From assembly GCF_003664255.1 (NCBI RefSeq), contig NZ_RCCV01000001.1, positions 1,364,001-1,428,000 on the forward strand: a DNA stretch of 64,000 nucleotides, read 5' to 3'. Positions 56,527 to 64,000 of this stretch are shown one piece after another. The DNA comes from Micromonospora sp. M71_S20. GTDB lineage: Bacteria; Actinomycetota; Actinomycetes; Mycobacteriales; Micromonosporaceae. The translations under genes were made by a program, and so were the position numbers. Numbering within the stretch: the first letter of the stretch is position 1; every line of letters begins with the position of its first letter. The notes under the pieces are model-generated. The model was not told where the DNA came from. It saw only the letters and a program-made list of their open reading frames with translations, and ran no database searches.

Positions 56527-58034
56527 GCGCACAGGCCACCGCCGTCCCACCGGCGCCACGCGCGGACGCCGCCCCCCGGCGACGACGCCGCCGGCACCGG
56601 CTGCTGATCCCGCTGGGCCTGGCCGCGGCGCTCCTGGCCACCACCCTGATCACCCACTCGGTCGACCAGCCCGACCCCGGCGACCGGGGTTTCCTCTCCC
56701 CGGCCGCGACCGGGGGCGACGGCGGCAGCCGGCTCGCCGACGCGCTGCGCGAACAGGGCGTCACCGTGCAGCGGGAGACGGACACGCTGCGCGCCCTGCT
56801 GGCCGCCCGAAGCGGCGCGGCCACGCTCTTCGTGCCCGCGCCGGAGCTGCTGCACCCGGACACGATCGGCGCGTTGGACTCGCTGCCCTCGACCACCAGG
56901 CTGGTGCTGGTGGACCCGCCGCGGCGGGTGCTGGAGGCGGTCAGGCTGCTGCCGGTGGAACCGGCCGGCCGCCGGTGGGCCGCGCAGGCGGTGGGGCCGG
57001 ACGCGCGCGGCCTGCCCTGCCCGTTGCCCGAGCTGCGCCAGCTCGGACGCGTGGCGGTCGGGCTGCAACGCTACGCGCTCGCCCCGGGCGCGTCGGCGCC
57101 CGTCCGGTTCTGCTTCGCCGACGGGCTCGCCCTGCTGTCCCGGGTCCCCGAGAGCACCGTGGCGGTGGGCGCCAGCGACCCGTTCCGCAACGACCGGATC
57201 GACGAGTGGGACAACCGGGCGTTCGCCACCGCGCTGCTCGGCGGGCCGGGCCGGGTGGTGTGGCTCGACCTGGACGGCCCCGAGCCGCCGCCGGTCTTCG
57301 GCGACGGCGACACCGGCAGCCCGGCCTGGTCGCCGACGCCGGGCGGCTCCACCGGGAACGGCGGCCCCGGCCGCGGCACCGGCACCGGGGACGGCACCGG
57401 CGACGGGCGCCCCGGCGACCCGGCGGACCCGGGCGGGGAGCCCGACGACGACAGCGACAGCGAGGGCCGCGACGACTCCCGGGCCGACAGGCCCGACCCG
57501 CCGAACCCGCTCTGGTCCGCCTTCCCCGCGTGGCTGTGGGCGTTGCTGGCCCAGCTCGCCGTGGCCGCCCTGCTGGCCGCGCTCTGGCGGGCCCGCCGGC
57601 TCGGCCCGCCGGCGGTGGAGCCGCTGCCGGTCACGGTCCGCTCGGCGGAGACGGTGCTCGGCCGGGCGCGGCTCTACGAGAAGGCGGGCGCCCGGGACGC
57701 GGCCGCGCGGACCCTGCGGACCGCCGCCCTGGACCGCCTGACGCCCCGGCTGCACCTGCCGCCGACCGCGCCGCCGGCCGACGTGGCCGCGGCGGTCGCC
57801 GCCCGCACCGGCGACGACCCCCGGTGGACCTACGAGGTGCTGCACGGCGCCGGGCCCGAGACCGACCAGGACCTGCTGGACCTGGCCCGGGCGCTGGACC
57901 GACTGACCCGCGTCGCCGCCCCGCACGCCTCCGACGGCCCGCACCCGCCCGCCGAGGCACCGCCGCCGGCAGCCGCCGGGCCGCACCCGCCAGCCGCACC
58001 GCACCCGCACCGAGCCGAAGGAGACCCCCGGTGA
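56523..58034 (+). CDS. DUF4350 domain membrane protein
   Basis: 503 residues, ATG at 56523. TM1 after a poly-basic run (LLIPLGLAAALLATTLITHS), the DUF4350 domain at about 65-260 (GGSRLADALREQGVTVQRETDTLRALLAARSGAATLFVPAPELL), an Asp/Gly-rich linker with a long negative stretch (about 270-325), TM2 (WLWALLAQLAVAALLAALW), and a cytoplasmic helical tail ending in His/Pro repeats. Comparable to M. tuberculosis Rv3691. Role unknown; partner of MoxR. Confidence 0.85.
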   Translation: MSAQATAVPPAPRADAAPRRRRRRHRLLIPLGLAAALLATTLITHSVDQPDPGDRGFLSPAATGGDGGSRLADALREQGVTVQRETDTLRALLAARSGAATLFVPAPELLHPDTIGALDSLPSTTRLVLVDPPRRVLEAVRLLPVEPAGRRWAAQAVGPDARGLPCPLPELRQLGRVAVGLQRYALAPGASAPVRFCFADGLALLSRVPESTVAVGASDPFRNDRIDEWDNRAFATALLGGPGRVVWLDLDGPEPPPVFGDGDTGSPAWSPTPGGSTGNGGPGRGTGTGDGTGDGRPGDPADPGGEPDDDSDSEGRDDSRADRPDPPNPLWSAFPAWLWALLAQLAVAALLAALWRARRLGPPAVEPLPVTVRSAETVLGRARLYEKAGARDAAARTLRTAALDRLTPRLHLPPTAPPADVAAAVAARTGDDPRWTYEVLHGAGPETDQDLLDLARALDRLTRVAAPHASDGPHPPAEAPPPAAAGPHPPAAPHPHRAEGDPR

Positions 58035-59023
58035 CCCGACCCGCCGGCACCGCCGAGCCGCCGACCACCGACCCCGTCGACCCCCGCGCCGCCCTGCACC
58101 GGCTGCGCGCCGAGGTCGCCAAGGCGGTCGTCGGGCAGGACGCGGTCGTCACCGGCCTGGTGATCGCCCTGCTCTGCCGCGGGCACGTGCTGCTGGAGGG
58201 CGTGCCGGGCGTGGCCAAGACCCTGCTGATCCGCACCGTGGCCACCGCCCTCGACCTGGGGTCCAAGCGGGTGCAGTTCACCCCGGACCTGATGCCGGGC
58301 GACGTCACCGGCTCGCTGATCTTCGACCCGCGCACCGCCGCCTTCACCTTCCGCGAGGGGCCGGTCTTCACCAACCTGCTGCTCGCCGACGAGATCAACC
58401 GGACGCCGCCGAAGACCCAGTCGGCGCTGCTGGAGGTGATGGAGGAGCGGCAGGTCTCGGTGGAGGGCGAACGGCGGGCGCTGCCCGACCCGTTCATCGT
58501 CGCCGCCACCCAGAACCCGATCGAGTACGAGGGCACCTACCCGCTGCCGGAGGCGCAGCTCGACCGGTTCCTGCTCAAGCTCACCGTGCCGCTGCCCAAC
58601 CGGGACGAGGAGCTGGGCGTGCTCCGCGCGCACCACGCCGGCTTCGACCCCCGCGACCTGGGCGCCGCCGGCGTACGGCCGGTGGCCGACGCGGCCGACC
58701 TGGCGGCGGCCCGGGCGGCGGTCGGCCGGGTGCACGTGGCGGAGCCGCTCTTCGGCTACATCGTGGACCTCTGCCGGGCCACCCGTAACACCCCGGCGCT
58801 GGAGCTGGGCGCCTCGCCCCGGGGCGCCACCGCGCTGCTCAACACGGCCAAGGCGTGGGCCTGGCTGGCCGGCCGCGACCACGTCGTACCGGACGACGTG
58901 AAGGCGGTCGCCCGGCCGACGCTGCGGCACCGGCTGCGGCTGCGCCCCGAGGTGGAGCTGGAGGGCGTCGGCGTGGACGCGGTGCTGGACACGGTGCTCG
59001 CCACCGTGCCGACGCCGCGATGA
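58031..59023 (+). CDS. MoxR-family AAA+ ATPase
   Basis: 330 residues; GTG overlaps the DUF4350 stop. Walker A LLEGVPGVAKTLLIRTVA, Walker B TNLLLADEINRTPPKTQSALLEVMEERQVSVEG, sensor 1 AATQNPIEYEGTYPLPEAQLDRFLLKL (MoxR signature), and arginine-finger-type lid SPRGATALLNTAKAWAWLAG. Cytoplasmic remodelling ATPase; its usual client is the DUF58/VWA-type protein encoded next. Orthologous by position to moxR2 of mycobacteria. Confidence 0.94.
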   Translation: MTRPAGTAEPPTTDPVDPRAALHRLRAEVAKAVVGQDAVVTGLVIALLCRGHVLLEGVPGVAKTLLIRTVATALDLGSKRVQFTPDLMPGDVTGSLIFDPRTAAFTFREGPVFTNLLLADEINRTPPKTQSALLEVMEERQVSVEGERRALPDPFIVAATQNPIEYEGTYPLPEAQLDRFLLKLTVPLPNRDEELGVLRAHHAGFDPRDLGAAGVRPVADAADLAAARAAVGRVHVAEPLFGYIVDLCRATRNTPALELGASPRGATALLNTAKAWAWLAGRDHVVPDDVKAVARPTLRHRLRLRPEVELEGVGVDAVLDTVLATVPTPR

Positions 59024-60330
59024 CCTGGCGGGCGGCGCTCCTGCTGGCGGTCGGCGCGCTGACCCTGCCGGCCTGGCCGTCGCCGTTCGTCGGGCTGCTG
59101 GTGATGACCGGGGCGGTGCTGCTGCTGGTGCTGCTCGACCGGGCGCTGGCCGCGCCCCCGGGCGCGCTCACCGCCGCCCGCGAGGGGGACCGCGCGGTCC
59201 GCCTCGGCGGCACCGCCACCGTCACGCTGCTGCTGCACAACCCCTCCGGCCGTACGCTGCGGGCCAAGGTCCGCGACGCCTGGGTGCCCTCCGCCGGCGC
59301 CCGCCCCGACGTGCCCCCGGCGCGGCTGGTACGCGTCGAACCGGGCACGACCGTGGCGCTGCCCAGCCGGCTCACCCCCGTGCGGCGGGGCGACCGGCCG
59401 GCGGTGGCGCTGACGGTGCGCTCGTTCGGGCCGCTGGGGCTCGGGTTCCGGCAGCGCTCCGGCCGGCCGGCCACCCCACCGTGGACGGTGCGCGTGCTGC
59501 CCCGCTTCGACTCCCGCCGGCACCTGCCGGAGAAGCTGTCCCGGCTGCGGGTCATCGACGGCACCCAGGTGAGCCGAGGGCGGGGTCAGGGCACCGAGTT
59601 CGACACCCTCCGCGAGTACGTGGTCGGCGACGACGTGCGGTCGATCGACTGGCGGGCGAGCGCGCGCCGGGCCGACGTCCTGGTGCGCACGTGGCGGCCG
59701 GAGCGGGACCGCCGGCTGCTCTGCGTGCTGGACACCGGGCGGACGTCTGCGGTGCGGGTCGGCGACGAGCCCCGGCTGGACACCGCGATCGACGCCGCGC
59801 TGCTGCTCACCGCCCTCGCCGCCCGCGCCGGCGACCGGGTCGACCTGCTCGCCGCCGACACGGCGGTGCGGGCCACCGTCACCGGCACCGGCGGGCCGGC
59901 CCTGCTCTCCCGGGTGGTGCACGCCCTCGCCCCGCTCCAGCCGACGCTGGCGGAGACGGACTTCGACCTGATCGCGGGCGAGCTGCTGCGCCGGCAGCGC
60001 CAACGCAGCCTCGTGGTGCTCTTCACCGCGTTGGAGGCCGGCGCCCTCGGCGAGGGGCTGCTGCCGGTGCTCCCCCGGCTGGCCGCCCGGCACAAGGTGG
60101 TGATCGCGGCGACGCACGACCCGGTGCTGACCGCCCTCACCACGGGCGTCCCGCAGCGCCCGGGGGACGTTTACGCCGCGGCGGCGGCCTGGCGGGCGCT
60201 CGCCGAACGCGACCGGGTCCGCGCCGCCCTGGGCCGGCACGGCGTGACCGTGGTCGACGCCCCGGCGGGCCGGCTGGCCCCCGCGCTGGCCGACACCTAC
60301 CTGCGCCTGAAGGCCCTCGGTCAGCTCTGA
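59020..60330 (+). CDS. DUF58 (VWA-like) protein, MoxR partner
   Basis: 436 residues, ATG overlapping moxR stop. Two TM helices at the N-terminus (ALLLAVGALTLPAW, VGLLVMTGAVLLLVLLDRAL), a beta domain (TVTLLLHNPSGRTLRAKVRDAWVP), and the DUF58 core (GTEFDTLREYVVGDDVRSIDWRASARRADVLVRTW). A degenerate VWA follows (RLLCVLDTGRTSAVRVG: DTGRT in place of DxSxS). Final ten bases overlap the convergent SpoIIM gene. Confidence 0.92.
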   Translation: MTWRAALLLAVGALTLPAWPSPFVGLLVMTGAVLLLVLLDRALAAPPGALTAAREGDRAVRLGGTATVTLLLHNPSGRTLRAKVRDAWVPSAGARPDVPPARLVRVEPGTTVALPSRLTPVRRGDRPAVALTVRSFGPLGLGFRQRSGRPATPPWTVRVLPRFDSRRHLPEKLSRLRVIDGTQVSRGRGQGTEFDTLREYVVGDDVRSIDWRASARRADVLVRTWRPERDRRLLCVLDTGRTSAVRVGDEPRLDTAIDAALLLTALAARAGDRVDLLAADTAVRATVTGTGGPALLSRVVHALAPLQPTLAETDFDLIAGELLRRQRQRSLVVLFTALEAGALGEGLLPVLPRLAARHKVVIAATHDPVLTALTTGVPQRPGDVYAAAAAWRALAERDRVRAALGRHGVTVVDAPAGRLAPALADTYLRLKALGQL

Positions 60331-61283
60331 TCAGGCTCGGCGGCGACGGCACGGCGACCGAGGACCACCACGTACGCCAGGAAGGCGAGCCAGACGGCGG
60401 CGCCCGCGGCGACGCGGAGCGGAACCGGCACGGGCGCGGGGGTCACGAACGCCTCGATGACGGCGGAGACCGCGAAGAGCCCCACCAGCCCGACGGCGAC
60501 CAGGACGCCCTCGCGTCCCGCCCGGGCCACCGCCTGCCCCCGGGTGAGCTGCGTCGACGGTGCGATCCACGCCCACCCGATGCGCAGGCCCACCCCGGCG
60601 GCCACGAAGACGCCGGTGAGTTCCAGCAGCCCGTGCGGGGTGATCAGGCCGAAGAAGACGTCCGCGCGGCCGTAGGCGACCATCACCCCGCCGACCACGC
60701 CGATGTTGAGCGCGTTCTGCCAGAGCAGGTAGAGCACCGGGACGATCAGCACCCCGGCGGCGAGGCACTGGGCGGCGAGCCAGGCGTTGTGCGTCCACAG
60801 GTGGAAGGCGAACGTCGGCGCGGAGAACTCGGTGTAGTAGCCGGCGAAGCCGGACTCGACCAGGTCGGCGGCCGCCGCGTCGCCGATGAAGGCCGCCGCC
60901 GTCTGCGGGTTGCCGGCGACGAACCAGATGAGGAAGAGGCTGAGCAGGCTGAACCCGGTCGCGACCCCGCACCACCAGGGCCAGGCGCGGTAGACCGCAG
61001 CGGGGAAGCCGGCCACGAGGAACCGCCCGACCGCCGCCCACGACGGGCGCGGGCGCCCGGTGAGCCGGGCCCGCGCGCGCAGCACCACCTGGGAGAGCTG
61101 GCTGACCAGCGCCGGGTCGGGTGAGCGGCTGCGCAGCACCGACAGCTGGGTGGTCGCCCGCTGGTAGAGGGCGACCAGCTCGTCGACCTCGGCGGCGTCG
61201 AGCCGGCCGCGCCCGGAGAGTTCCTCCAGCCGTCGCCACTCCCCGCCGTGCTCCGCGACGTACGCGTCGAGATCCACCGTCAC
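60321..61283 (-). CDS. Stage II sporulation protein M-like membrane protein
   Basis: 320 residues from GTG at 61283 (an internal GTG at 61277 is possible). A charged N-terminal domain (WRRLEELSGRGRLDAAEVDELVALYQRATTQLSVLRS), then five to six TM segments (GVATGFSLLSLFLIWFVAG, LAAQCLAAGVLIVPVLYLLWQNAL, GVVGGVMVAYGRADVFFGLITPHGLLEL). TPHGLLELTG is the SpoIIM hallmark. Opposite strand to MoxR-DUF58, as in Rv3694c of mycobacteria. Divergent from the RDD gene by 33 bp. Confidence 0.9.
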   Translation of the reverse strand: MTVDLDAYVAEHGGEWRRLEELSGRGRLDAAEVDELVALYQRATTQLSVLRSRSPDPALVSQLSQVVLRARARLTGRPRPSWAAVGRFLVAGFPAAVYRAWPWWCGVATGFSLLSLFLIWFVAGNPQTAAAFIGDAAAADLVESGFAGYYTEFSAPTFAFHLWTHNAWLAAQCLAAGVLIVPVLYLLWQNALNIGVVGGVMVAYGRADVFFGLITPHGLLELTGVFVAAGVGLRIGWAWIAPSTQLTRGQAVARAGREGVLVAVGLVGLFAVSAVIEAFVTPAPVPVPLRVAAGAAVWLAFLAYVVVLGRRAVAAEPDQS

Positions 61284-61316
61284 CCCCGTCCGGCGATCAT
61301 AGTGTTCACTGTCGGG

Positions 61317-62345
61317 GTGAGAGCACAACCGCGACCGCCGGCCCGACCCGCCCCGTGGGGCGACGCCGGGCTGGTCAGCGGGGAGGCCGTGGAGCTGGAC
61401 GTCCGGGCCGCCCGCATCGGTTCCCGGGTGCTCGCGCTGCTGCTCGACGTCCTGGCGCAGGCGGCCCTCATGCTGGTGCTCTCCATGAGCGTCGGCGTCG
61501 CGCTGCTCAACCTGCCGGAGGGGCTGGTCGACGGCGCCCTGGCCGGCGGGCTCGCGACGGTGGGCCTGATCGTGGTGCTGGTCGGCTACCCGGTGCTGTG
61601 CGAGCGGTTCAACCACGGCCGCACGCTGGGCAAGATGGCGGTCGGTCTGCGCGTGGTCAGCGCCGACGGCGCTCCGGTCGCGGCGCGGCAGTCCCTGATC
61701 CGGGCGCTGGTCGGCGTGGCCGTGGAGTGGCCCGGTCTGGTGCTGCCGCTGCTGAGCTGGGTGGCCGGGGTGACGGTGATGGTGACCGACCGGCGCGGGC
61801 GTCGACTGGGCGACCTGGTGGCGGGCACGCTGGTCGTGCACACCCGGACGGCGACCGCCTGGCGGCCCGTCCCCACGGCGGTCCCCGCGCTGGCCGGCTG
61901 GGCGGGCACGGTGGACCTGAGCCGGCTCGACGACGGCCTGGCGTTGGCCGCCCGCCAGTACCTGGCCCGGGTGCACCAGCTGGCGGAGCCGGCGCGCGGG
62001 CAGCTGGGGCGCGGGCTGTGGACCGAGGTCTCGGCGGTGATCGCGCCGCCCCCGCCACCGGGCATGCCCGAGTCGGTCTACCTGGCCGCGGTCCTCGGCG
62101 AGCGGCACCGGCGGGCGCGCTACCGGCTGGGGCTCGGCCGGTCGGCCGCCGCGACGCTCTGGCCCGAGCTGGTGTCCGGACCGCCCGGCGCCACCTCCCG
62201 GCCCGGCCCGGTCCGGCCGGCGGCGCCGGACCTCGCCCTGGTGGCCGCGCCCGCCGTGCCGGCGCAGGCCGCCCCGGCGCTACGACCGGCGGTCGTACCG
62301 GCGATGCGGGACGACGCCCCGTCCACGGTCGACTCCCACACCTGA
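61317..62345 (+). CDS. RDD family membrane protein
   Basis: 342 residues from GTG at 61317 (GGGG just upstream); GTG at 61302 also in frame. RDD domain: ELDVRAARIGSRVLALLLDVLAQAALMLVLSMSVGVALL, VGYPVLCERFNHGRTLGKMAVGLRVV (the family's RTxGK segment), and DRRGRRLGDLVAGTLVV. A C-terminal 150-residue soluble region follows. Role often linked to transport or metabolite-exclusion; matches Rv3695 by position. Confidence 0.9.
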   Translation: MRAQPRPPARPAPWGDAGLVSGEAVELDVRAARIGSRVLALLLDVLAQAALMLVLSMSVGVALLNLPEGLVDGALAGGLATVGLIVVLVGYPVLCERFNHGRTLGKMAVGLRVVSADGAPVAARQSLIRALVGVAVEWPGLVLPLLSWVAGVTVMVTDRRGRRLGDLVAGTLVVHTRTATAWRPVPTAVPALAGWAGTVDLSRLDDGLALAARQYLARVHQLAEPARGQLGRGLWTEVSAVIAPPPPPGMPESVYLAAVLGERHRRARYRLGLGRSAAATLWPELVSGPPGATSRPGPVRPAAPDLALVAAPAVPAQAAPALRPAVVPAMRDDAPSTVDSHT

Positions 62346-62410
62346 GCCGCGGCGCGGAAGCGGGCCGGGCGCCGGCTGTGGCAGGATCCGGCTCGCCCCT
62401 ACGAGACAGG

Positions 62411-62863
62411 ATGACCGTGGCTGACGACCTGTTCACCCCCACGATCGCGCCGCCGACGTACGAGGTGCGACGCCCGCCGTGGCGGCCCCAGTCGCTGATC
62501 TTCCCCGCCGTGTTCGGCGGTCCGACGGCCGTCACCGTGCTGGCCCTGGTCAACGGGCACCGGCTGGGCGTGTCCCGCCCGGCACGCCTGGCGGTGCTCG
62601 GCGCCGGGCTGGCCGCGCTGTTCGCCCGGCTGACGATCACGCTCGCGATCTTCGACGACGGCGGCAACCGCCCCGTACGACTGGTCGGGGCGCTGGCCGG
62701 CGGGCTGGTCTGGCTCGTCGCCGCCACCACCCAGAAGCGACAGTTCCGGGCGTACGAGCTGCGTGGCGGCCAGCCCGCCTCGCTGTGGCTGCCCGGTCTC
62801 GGGGCGGTGCTCCTGCTCGGCTTCACCGAGGCCGTGCTGGTCTTCCTGGTGGCCGCCGCGTGA
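62411..62863 (+). CDS. Small membrane protein, unrecognised
   Basis: 150 residues, ATG at 62411. Four hydrophobic segments (SLIFPAVFGGPTAVTVLALVNG, LAVLGAGLAALFARLTITLAI, LVGALAGGLVWLVAATT, LPGLGAVLLLGFTEAVLVFLVAAA). Not recognised. Overlaps the TPR gene by four bases (GTGA), so translation is coupled and the two proteins probably act together. Confidence 0.7.
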   Translation: MTVADDLFTPTIAPPTYEVRRPPWRPQSLIFPAVFGGPTAVTVLALVNGHRLGVSRPARLAVLGAGLAALFARLTITLAIFDDGGNRPVRLVGALAGGLVWLVAATTQKRQFRAYELRGGQPASLWLPGLGAVLLLGFTEAVLVFLVAAA

Positions 62864-63732
62864 CCGCCCCGGAGATGCAGCTCGCCCGGGTGGCCCAGCT
62901 GCTGGAGGTGAACCGCCCGGAGCAGGCCCTGGCGGAGGTCGACCGGCTGCCCGCCCCGCTGGCCACCAGCCTGCTCGCGTTCCGGCTGCGGGCGGGCGCA
63001 CTGACCGTGCTCGACCGCTGGGACGACGTGGTCGCCGTGGCCCGGCAGGGGCTCGCCGAGCACGGCCCGGACGCCGAGCTGCTCGGCCGGCTCGGCCTCG
63101 CGCTGCGGCACCGCCGCGAGCACCACCTCGCCGAGCGGGCGCTGCTGGACGCGCTCGCCATCGAGCCGGAGAACCCGTGGCTGCTCTGCCAGTACGCCGA
63201 CCTCTGCTGCGCCGTCGGCCAGACCGACAAGGCGGAACGCCTGGTGGCCCGCGCCGCGGCGATCGTCCCGGACGCGCCGGCCGTCTTCGCCTCCCGCTTC
63301 CAGCTCGCGTACGCCCGGGGCGACGACCGGGCGGCCGAGCGGGTCGCCGGGGAGTTCCTGGGGGCGTGGCCGGGCAATCCGGTGGCGCTCGCCCTGCACG
63401 GCGTCGCCGCCGCCCGGCGCGGCCGGGTGGGCGACGCCCACCGCGCCTTCGGCCAGGCGGCGGCGCACGACCCGACCGACGCCGACTACGCGGACGCCGC
63501 CTGGGAGACCCGGGTGTACGCGCACCCGCTGCTGCTGCCGTTGCGCCCGCTCTACCGGCTGGGGATCTTCCGGACCTGGCTGCTCGCGGTCGGCACGATC
63601 GTGCTGCTCAGCGCCGCCGGCCTGAACGTGCTCGGCGGCCTGTTCGCCCTGGCCTGGATGCTCTTCTGCGTCTGGTCGTGGATCGCTCCGCCGCTGGTCC
63701 GCCGGATGGTGCTCGGCCGGTGGCGGTCGTGA
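62860..63732 (+). CDS. TPR protein with C-terminal membrane anchor
   Basis: 290 residues. Several TPR-like repeats at about 1-215 (LARVAQLLEVNRPEQALAEVDRLP, ALTVLDRWDDVVAVARQGLAEHGPD, LLDALAIEPENPWLLCQYADLCC, GDDRAAERVAGEFLGAWPGNPVALALHGVAAARRG), followed by two TM segments (TWLLAVGTIVLLSAAGLNVLG, FALAWMLFCVWSWIAPPL). Cytoplasmic scaffold anchored in the membrane. Starts on the previous stop and overlaps the next start. Confidence 0.82.
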   Translation: MTAPEMQLARVAQLLEVNRPEQALAEVDRLPAPLATSLLAFRLRAGALTVLDRWDDVVAVARQGLAEHGPDAELLGRLGLALRHRREHHLAERALLDALAIEPENPWLLCQYADLCCAVGQTDKAERLVARAAAIVPDAPAVFASRFQLAYARGDDRAAERVAGEFLGAWPGNPVALALHGVAAARRGRVGDAHRAFGQAAAHDPTDADYADAAWETRVYAHPLLLPLRPLYRLGIFRTWLLAVGTIVLLSAAGLNVLGGLFALAWMLFCVWSWIAPPLVRRMVLGRWRS

Positions 63733-63887
63733 GGGCGTTCGGGCCGTGGCTGGCCGTCCTCGCCGTGGTGCTGCTGCTCGACGCGCTGCGCCTGCGCACG
63801 CTGGCGGCCGTGGTCTCGGTGGCCTGGCTCGTCTGGTGCGTGTGGAGCTGGATCCGCCCCGCCCGTCGCCGCTCCCCCCGGGACTGA
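63729..63887 (+). CDS. 52-aa membrane protein
   Basis: GTG at 63729 overlaps the TPR stop (GTGA) and runs 52 codons (VRAFGPWLAVLAVVLLLDAL). Two short hydrophobic segments and a basic tail (RPARRRSPRD). Its second segment VAWLVWCVWSWIRP repeats the end of the TPR protein (LAWMLFCVWSWIAP), so it may be a split duplicate of that anchor. Too short for standard calling, but the overlap supports it. Confidence 0.6.
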   Translation: MRAFGPWLAVLAVVLLLDALRLRTLAAVVSVAWLVWCVWSWIRPARRRSPRD

Positions 63888-63921
63888 CCGCCCGGCGGCG
63901 CGCGCCCGCCCCGGAACGCCG

Positions 63922-63960
63922 ACCGGGCCGGGCCGCTGGAAAAGAAGCGGCCGGCCCGGT
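63922..63960. terminator. Bidirectional terminator before the adenosylhomocysteinase gene
   Basis: A 15-bp stem with one bulged G (ACCGGGCCGGGCCGCT / AGCGGCCGGCCCGGT) and an 8-nt A-rich loop. It serves the array ending at 63887 and the minus-strand gene at 63975. Confidence 0.65.
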
Positions 63961-63974
63961 CGGTGCGGTGCGTG

Positions 63975-64000
63975 TCAGTACCGGTAGTGCTCCGGCTTGA
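63975..64000 (-). CDS. ahcY: Adenosylhomocysteinase, last codons only
   Basis: Only the end is inside the window: the minus strand reads KPEHYRY then TGA. This is the near-invariant C-terminus of S-adenosyl-L-homocysteine hydrolase (KPDHYRY in most members). Its place beyond mtrA also agrees, since sahH lies near mtrA in mycobacteria and streptomycetes. Confidence 0.7.

Overview
The window is about 72-74% G+C by eye and looks like a core chromosomal stretch of an actinomycete, most probably Micromonosporaceae (Micromonospora or a close relative). Supporting signs are GTG starts, 4-nt start/stop overlaps, the mtrA-mtrB-lpqB and hpf-secA blocks, an ssrA tag ending ADFALAA, and a gene pair for 10-methyl fatty acids, which are chemotaxonomic markers of this family. 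I see no CRISPR array, transposase, integrase or prophage.

Layout. 1-6.1 kb (all minus): a secreted S1-fold pseudoprotease fused to a beta-propeller (runs off the left end), an unrecognised 510-aa protein, a Cas4-like Fe-S PD-(D/E)XK nuclease, a PEGA-like anchored protein, a small basic ORF and a zinc ribbon. 6.2-11.3 kb: a helix-turn-helix regulator with a perfect palindromic operator and its coupled SRPBCC partner; the tmsA-tmsB pair for 10-methyl-branched fatty acids; DUF427 and DinB proteins. 11.4-18 kb (minus): an AAA+ ATPase/VWA pair, then a histidine kinase, response regulator and polytopic membrane protein in one operon. 18-21.5 kb: hemerythrin, two aldo/keto reductases and a PhyH-type dioxygenase. 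22-28.9 kb: a secreted subtilase, an HTH-NB-ARC-TPR (STAND) regulator, tRNA-Ala and a YqgE/AlgH protein. 29-33 kb: methylthioadenosine phosphorylase, benzoylformate decarboxylase, a lipoprotein and a His-rich helical protein.

33.1-37.7 kb (minus): the conserved translation and division block ssrA, smpB, ftsX, ftsE, prfB, plus a PadR regulator. SmpB and tmRNA form the trans-translation pair; FtsE and FtsX form the cell-wall hydrolase-controlling ABC complex. 37.8-42.4 kb: tryptophan 2,3-dioxygenase, P5C dehydrogenase, a membrane protein and a DUF6912-like protein. 42.5-46.5 kb: an excisionase-type HTH, an Rv3235-like protein and secA. 46.6-48.9 kb: two overlapping genes, each with two GNAT domains.

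49-55 kb (minus): hpf, comF-like, lpqB, mtrB, mtrA, in the order known from mycobacteria. 55.1-63.9 kb: a tightly overlapping array with a membrane protein, DUF4129, DUF4350, MoxR ATPase and DUF58, then SpoIIM on the opposite strand, RDD, and a membrane/TPR/small-membrane-protein tail. It lies between mtrA and the C-terminal end of the adenosylhomocysteinase gene at the right edge. The DUF4350-MoxR-DUF58-SpoIIM(opposite)-RDD order matches Mycobacterium tuberculosis Rv3691-Rv3695 as I remember it.

Most of the window is ordinary core genome. The best candidates for something undescribed are the Cas4-like nuclease with its unknown partner, the S1 pseudoprotease-propeller with all three catalytic residues replaced, and the paired double-GNAT genes. 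Family names come from reading the proteins; no database search was run.
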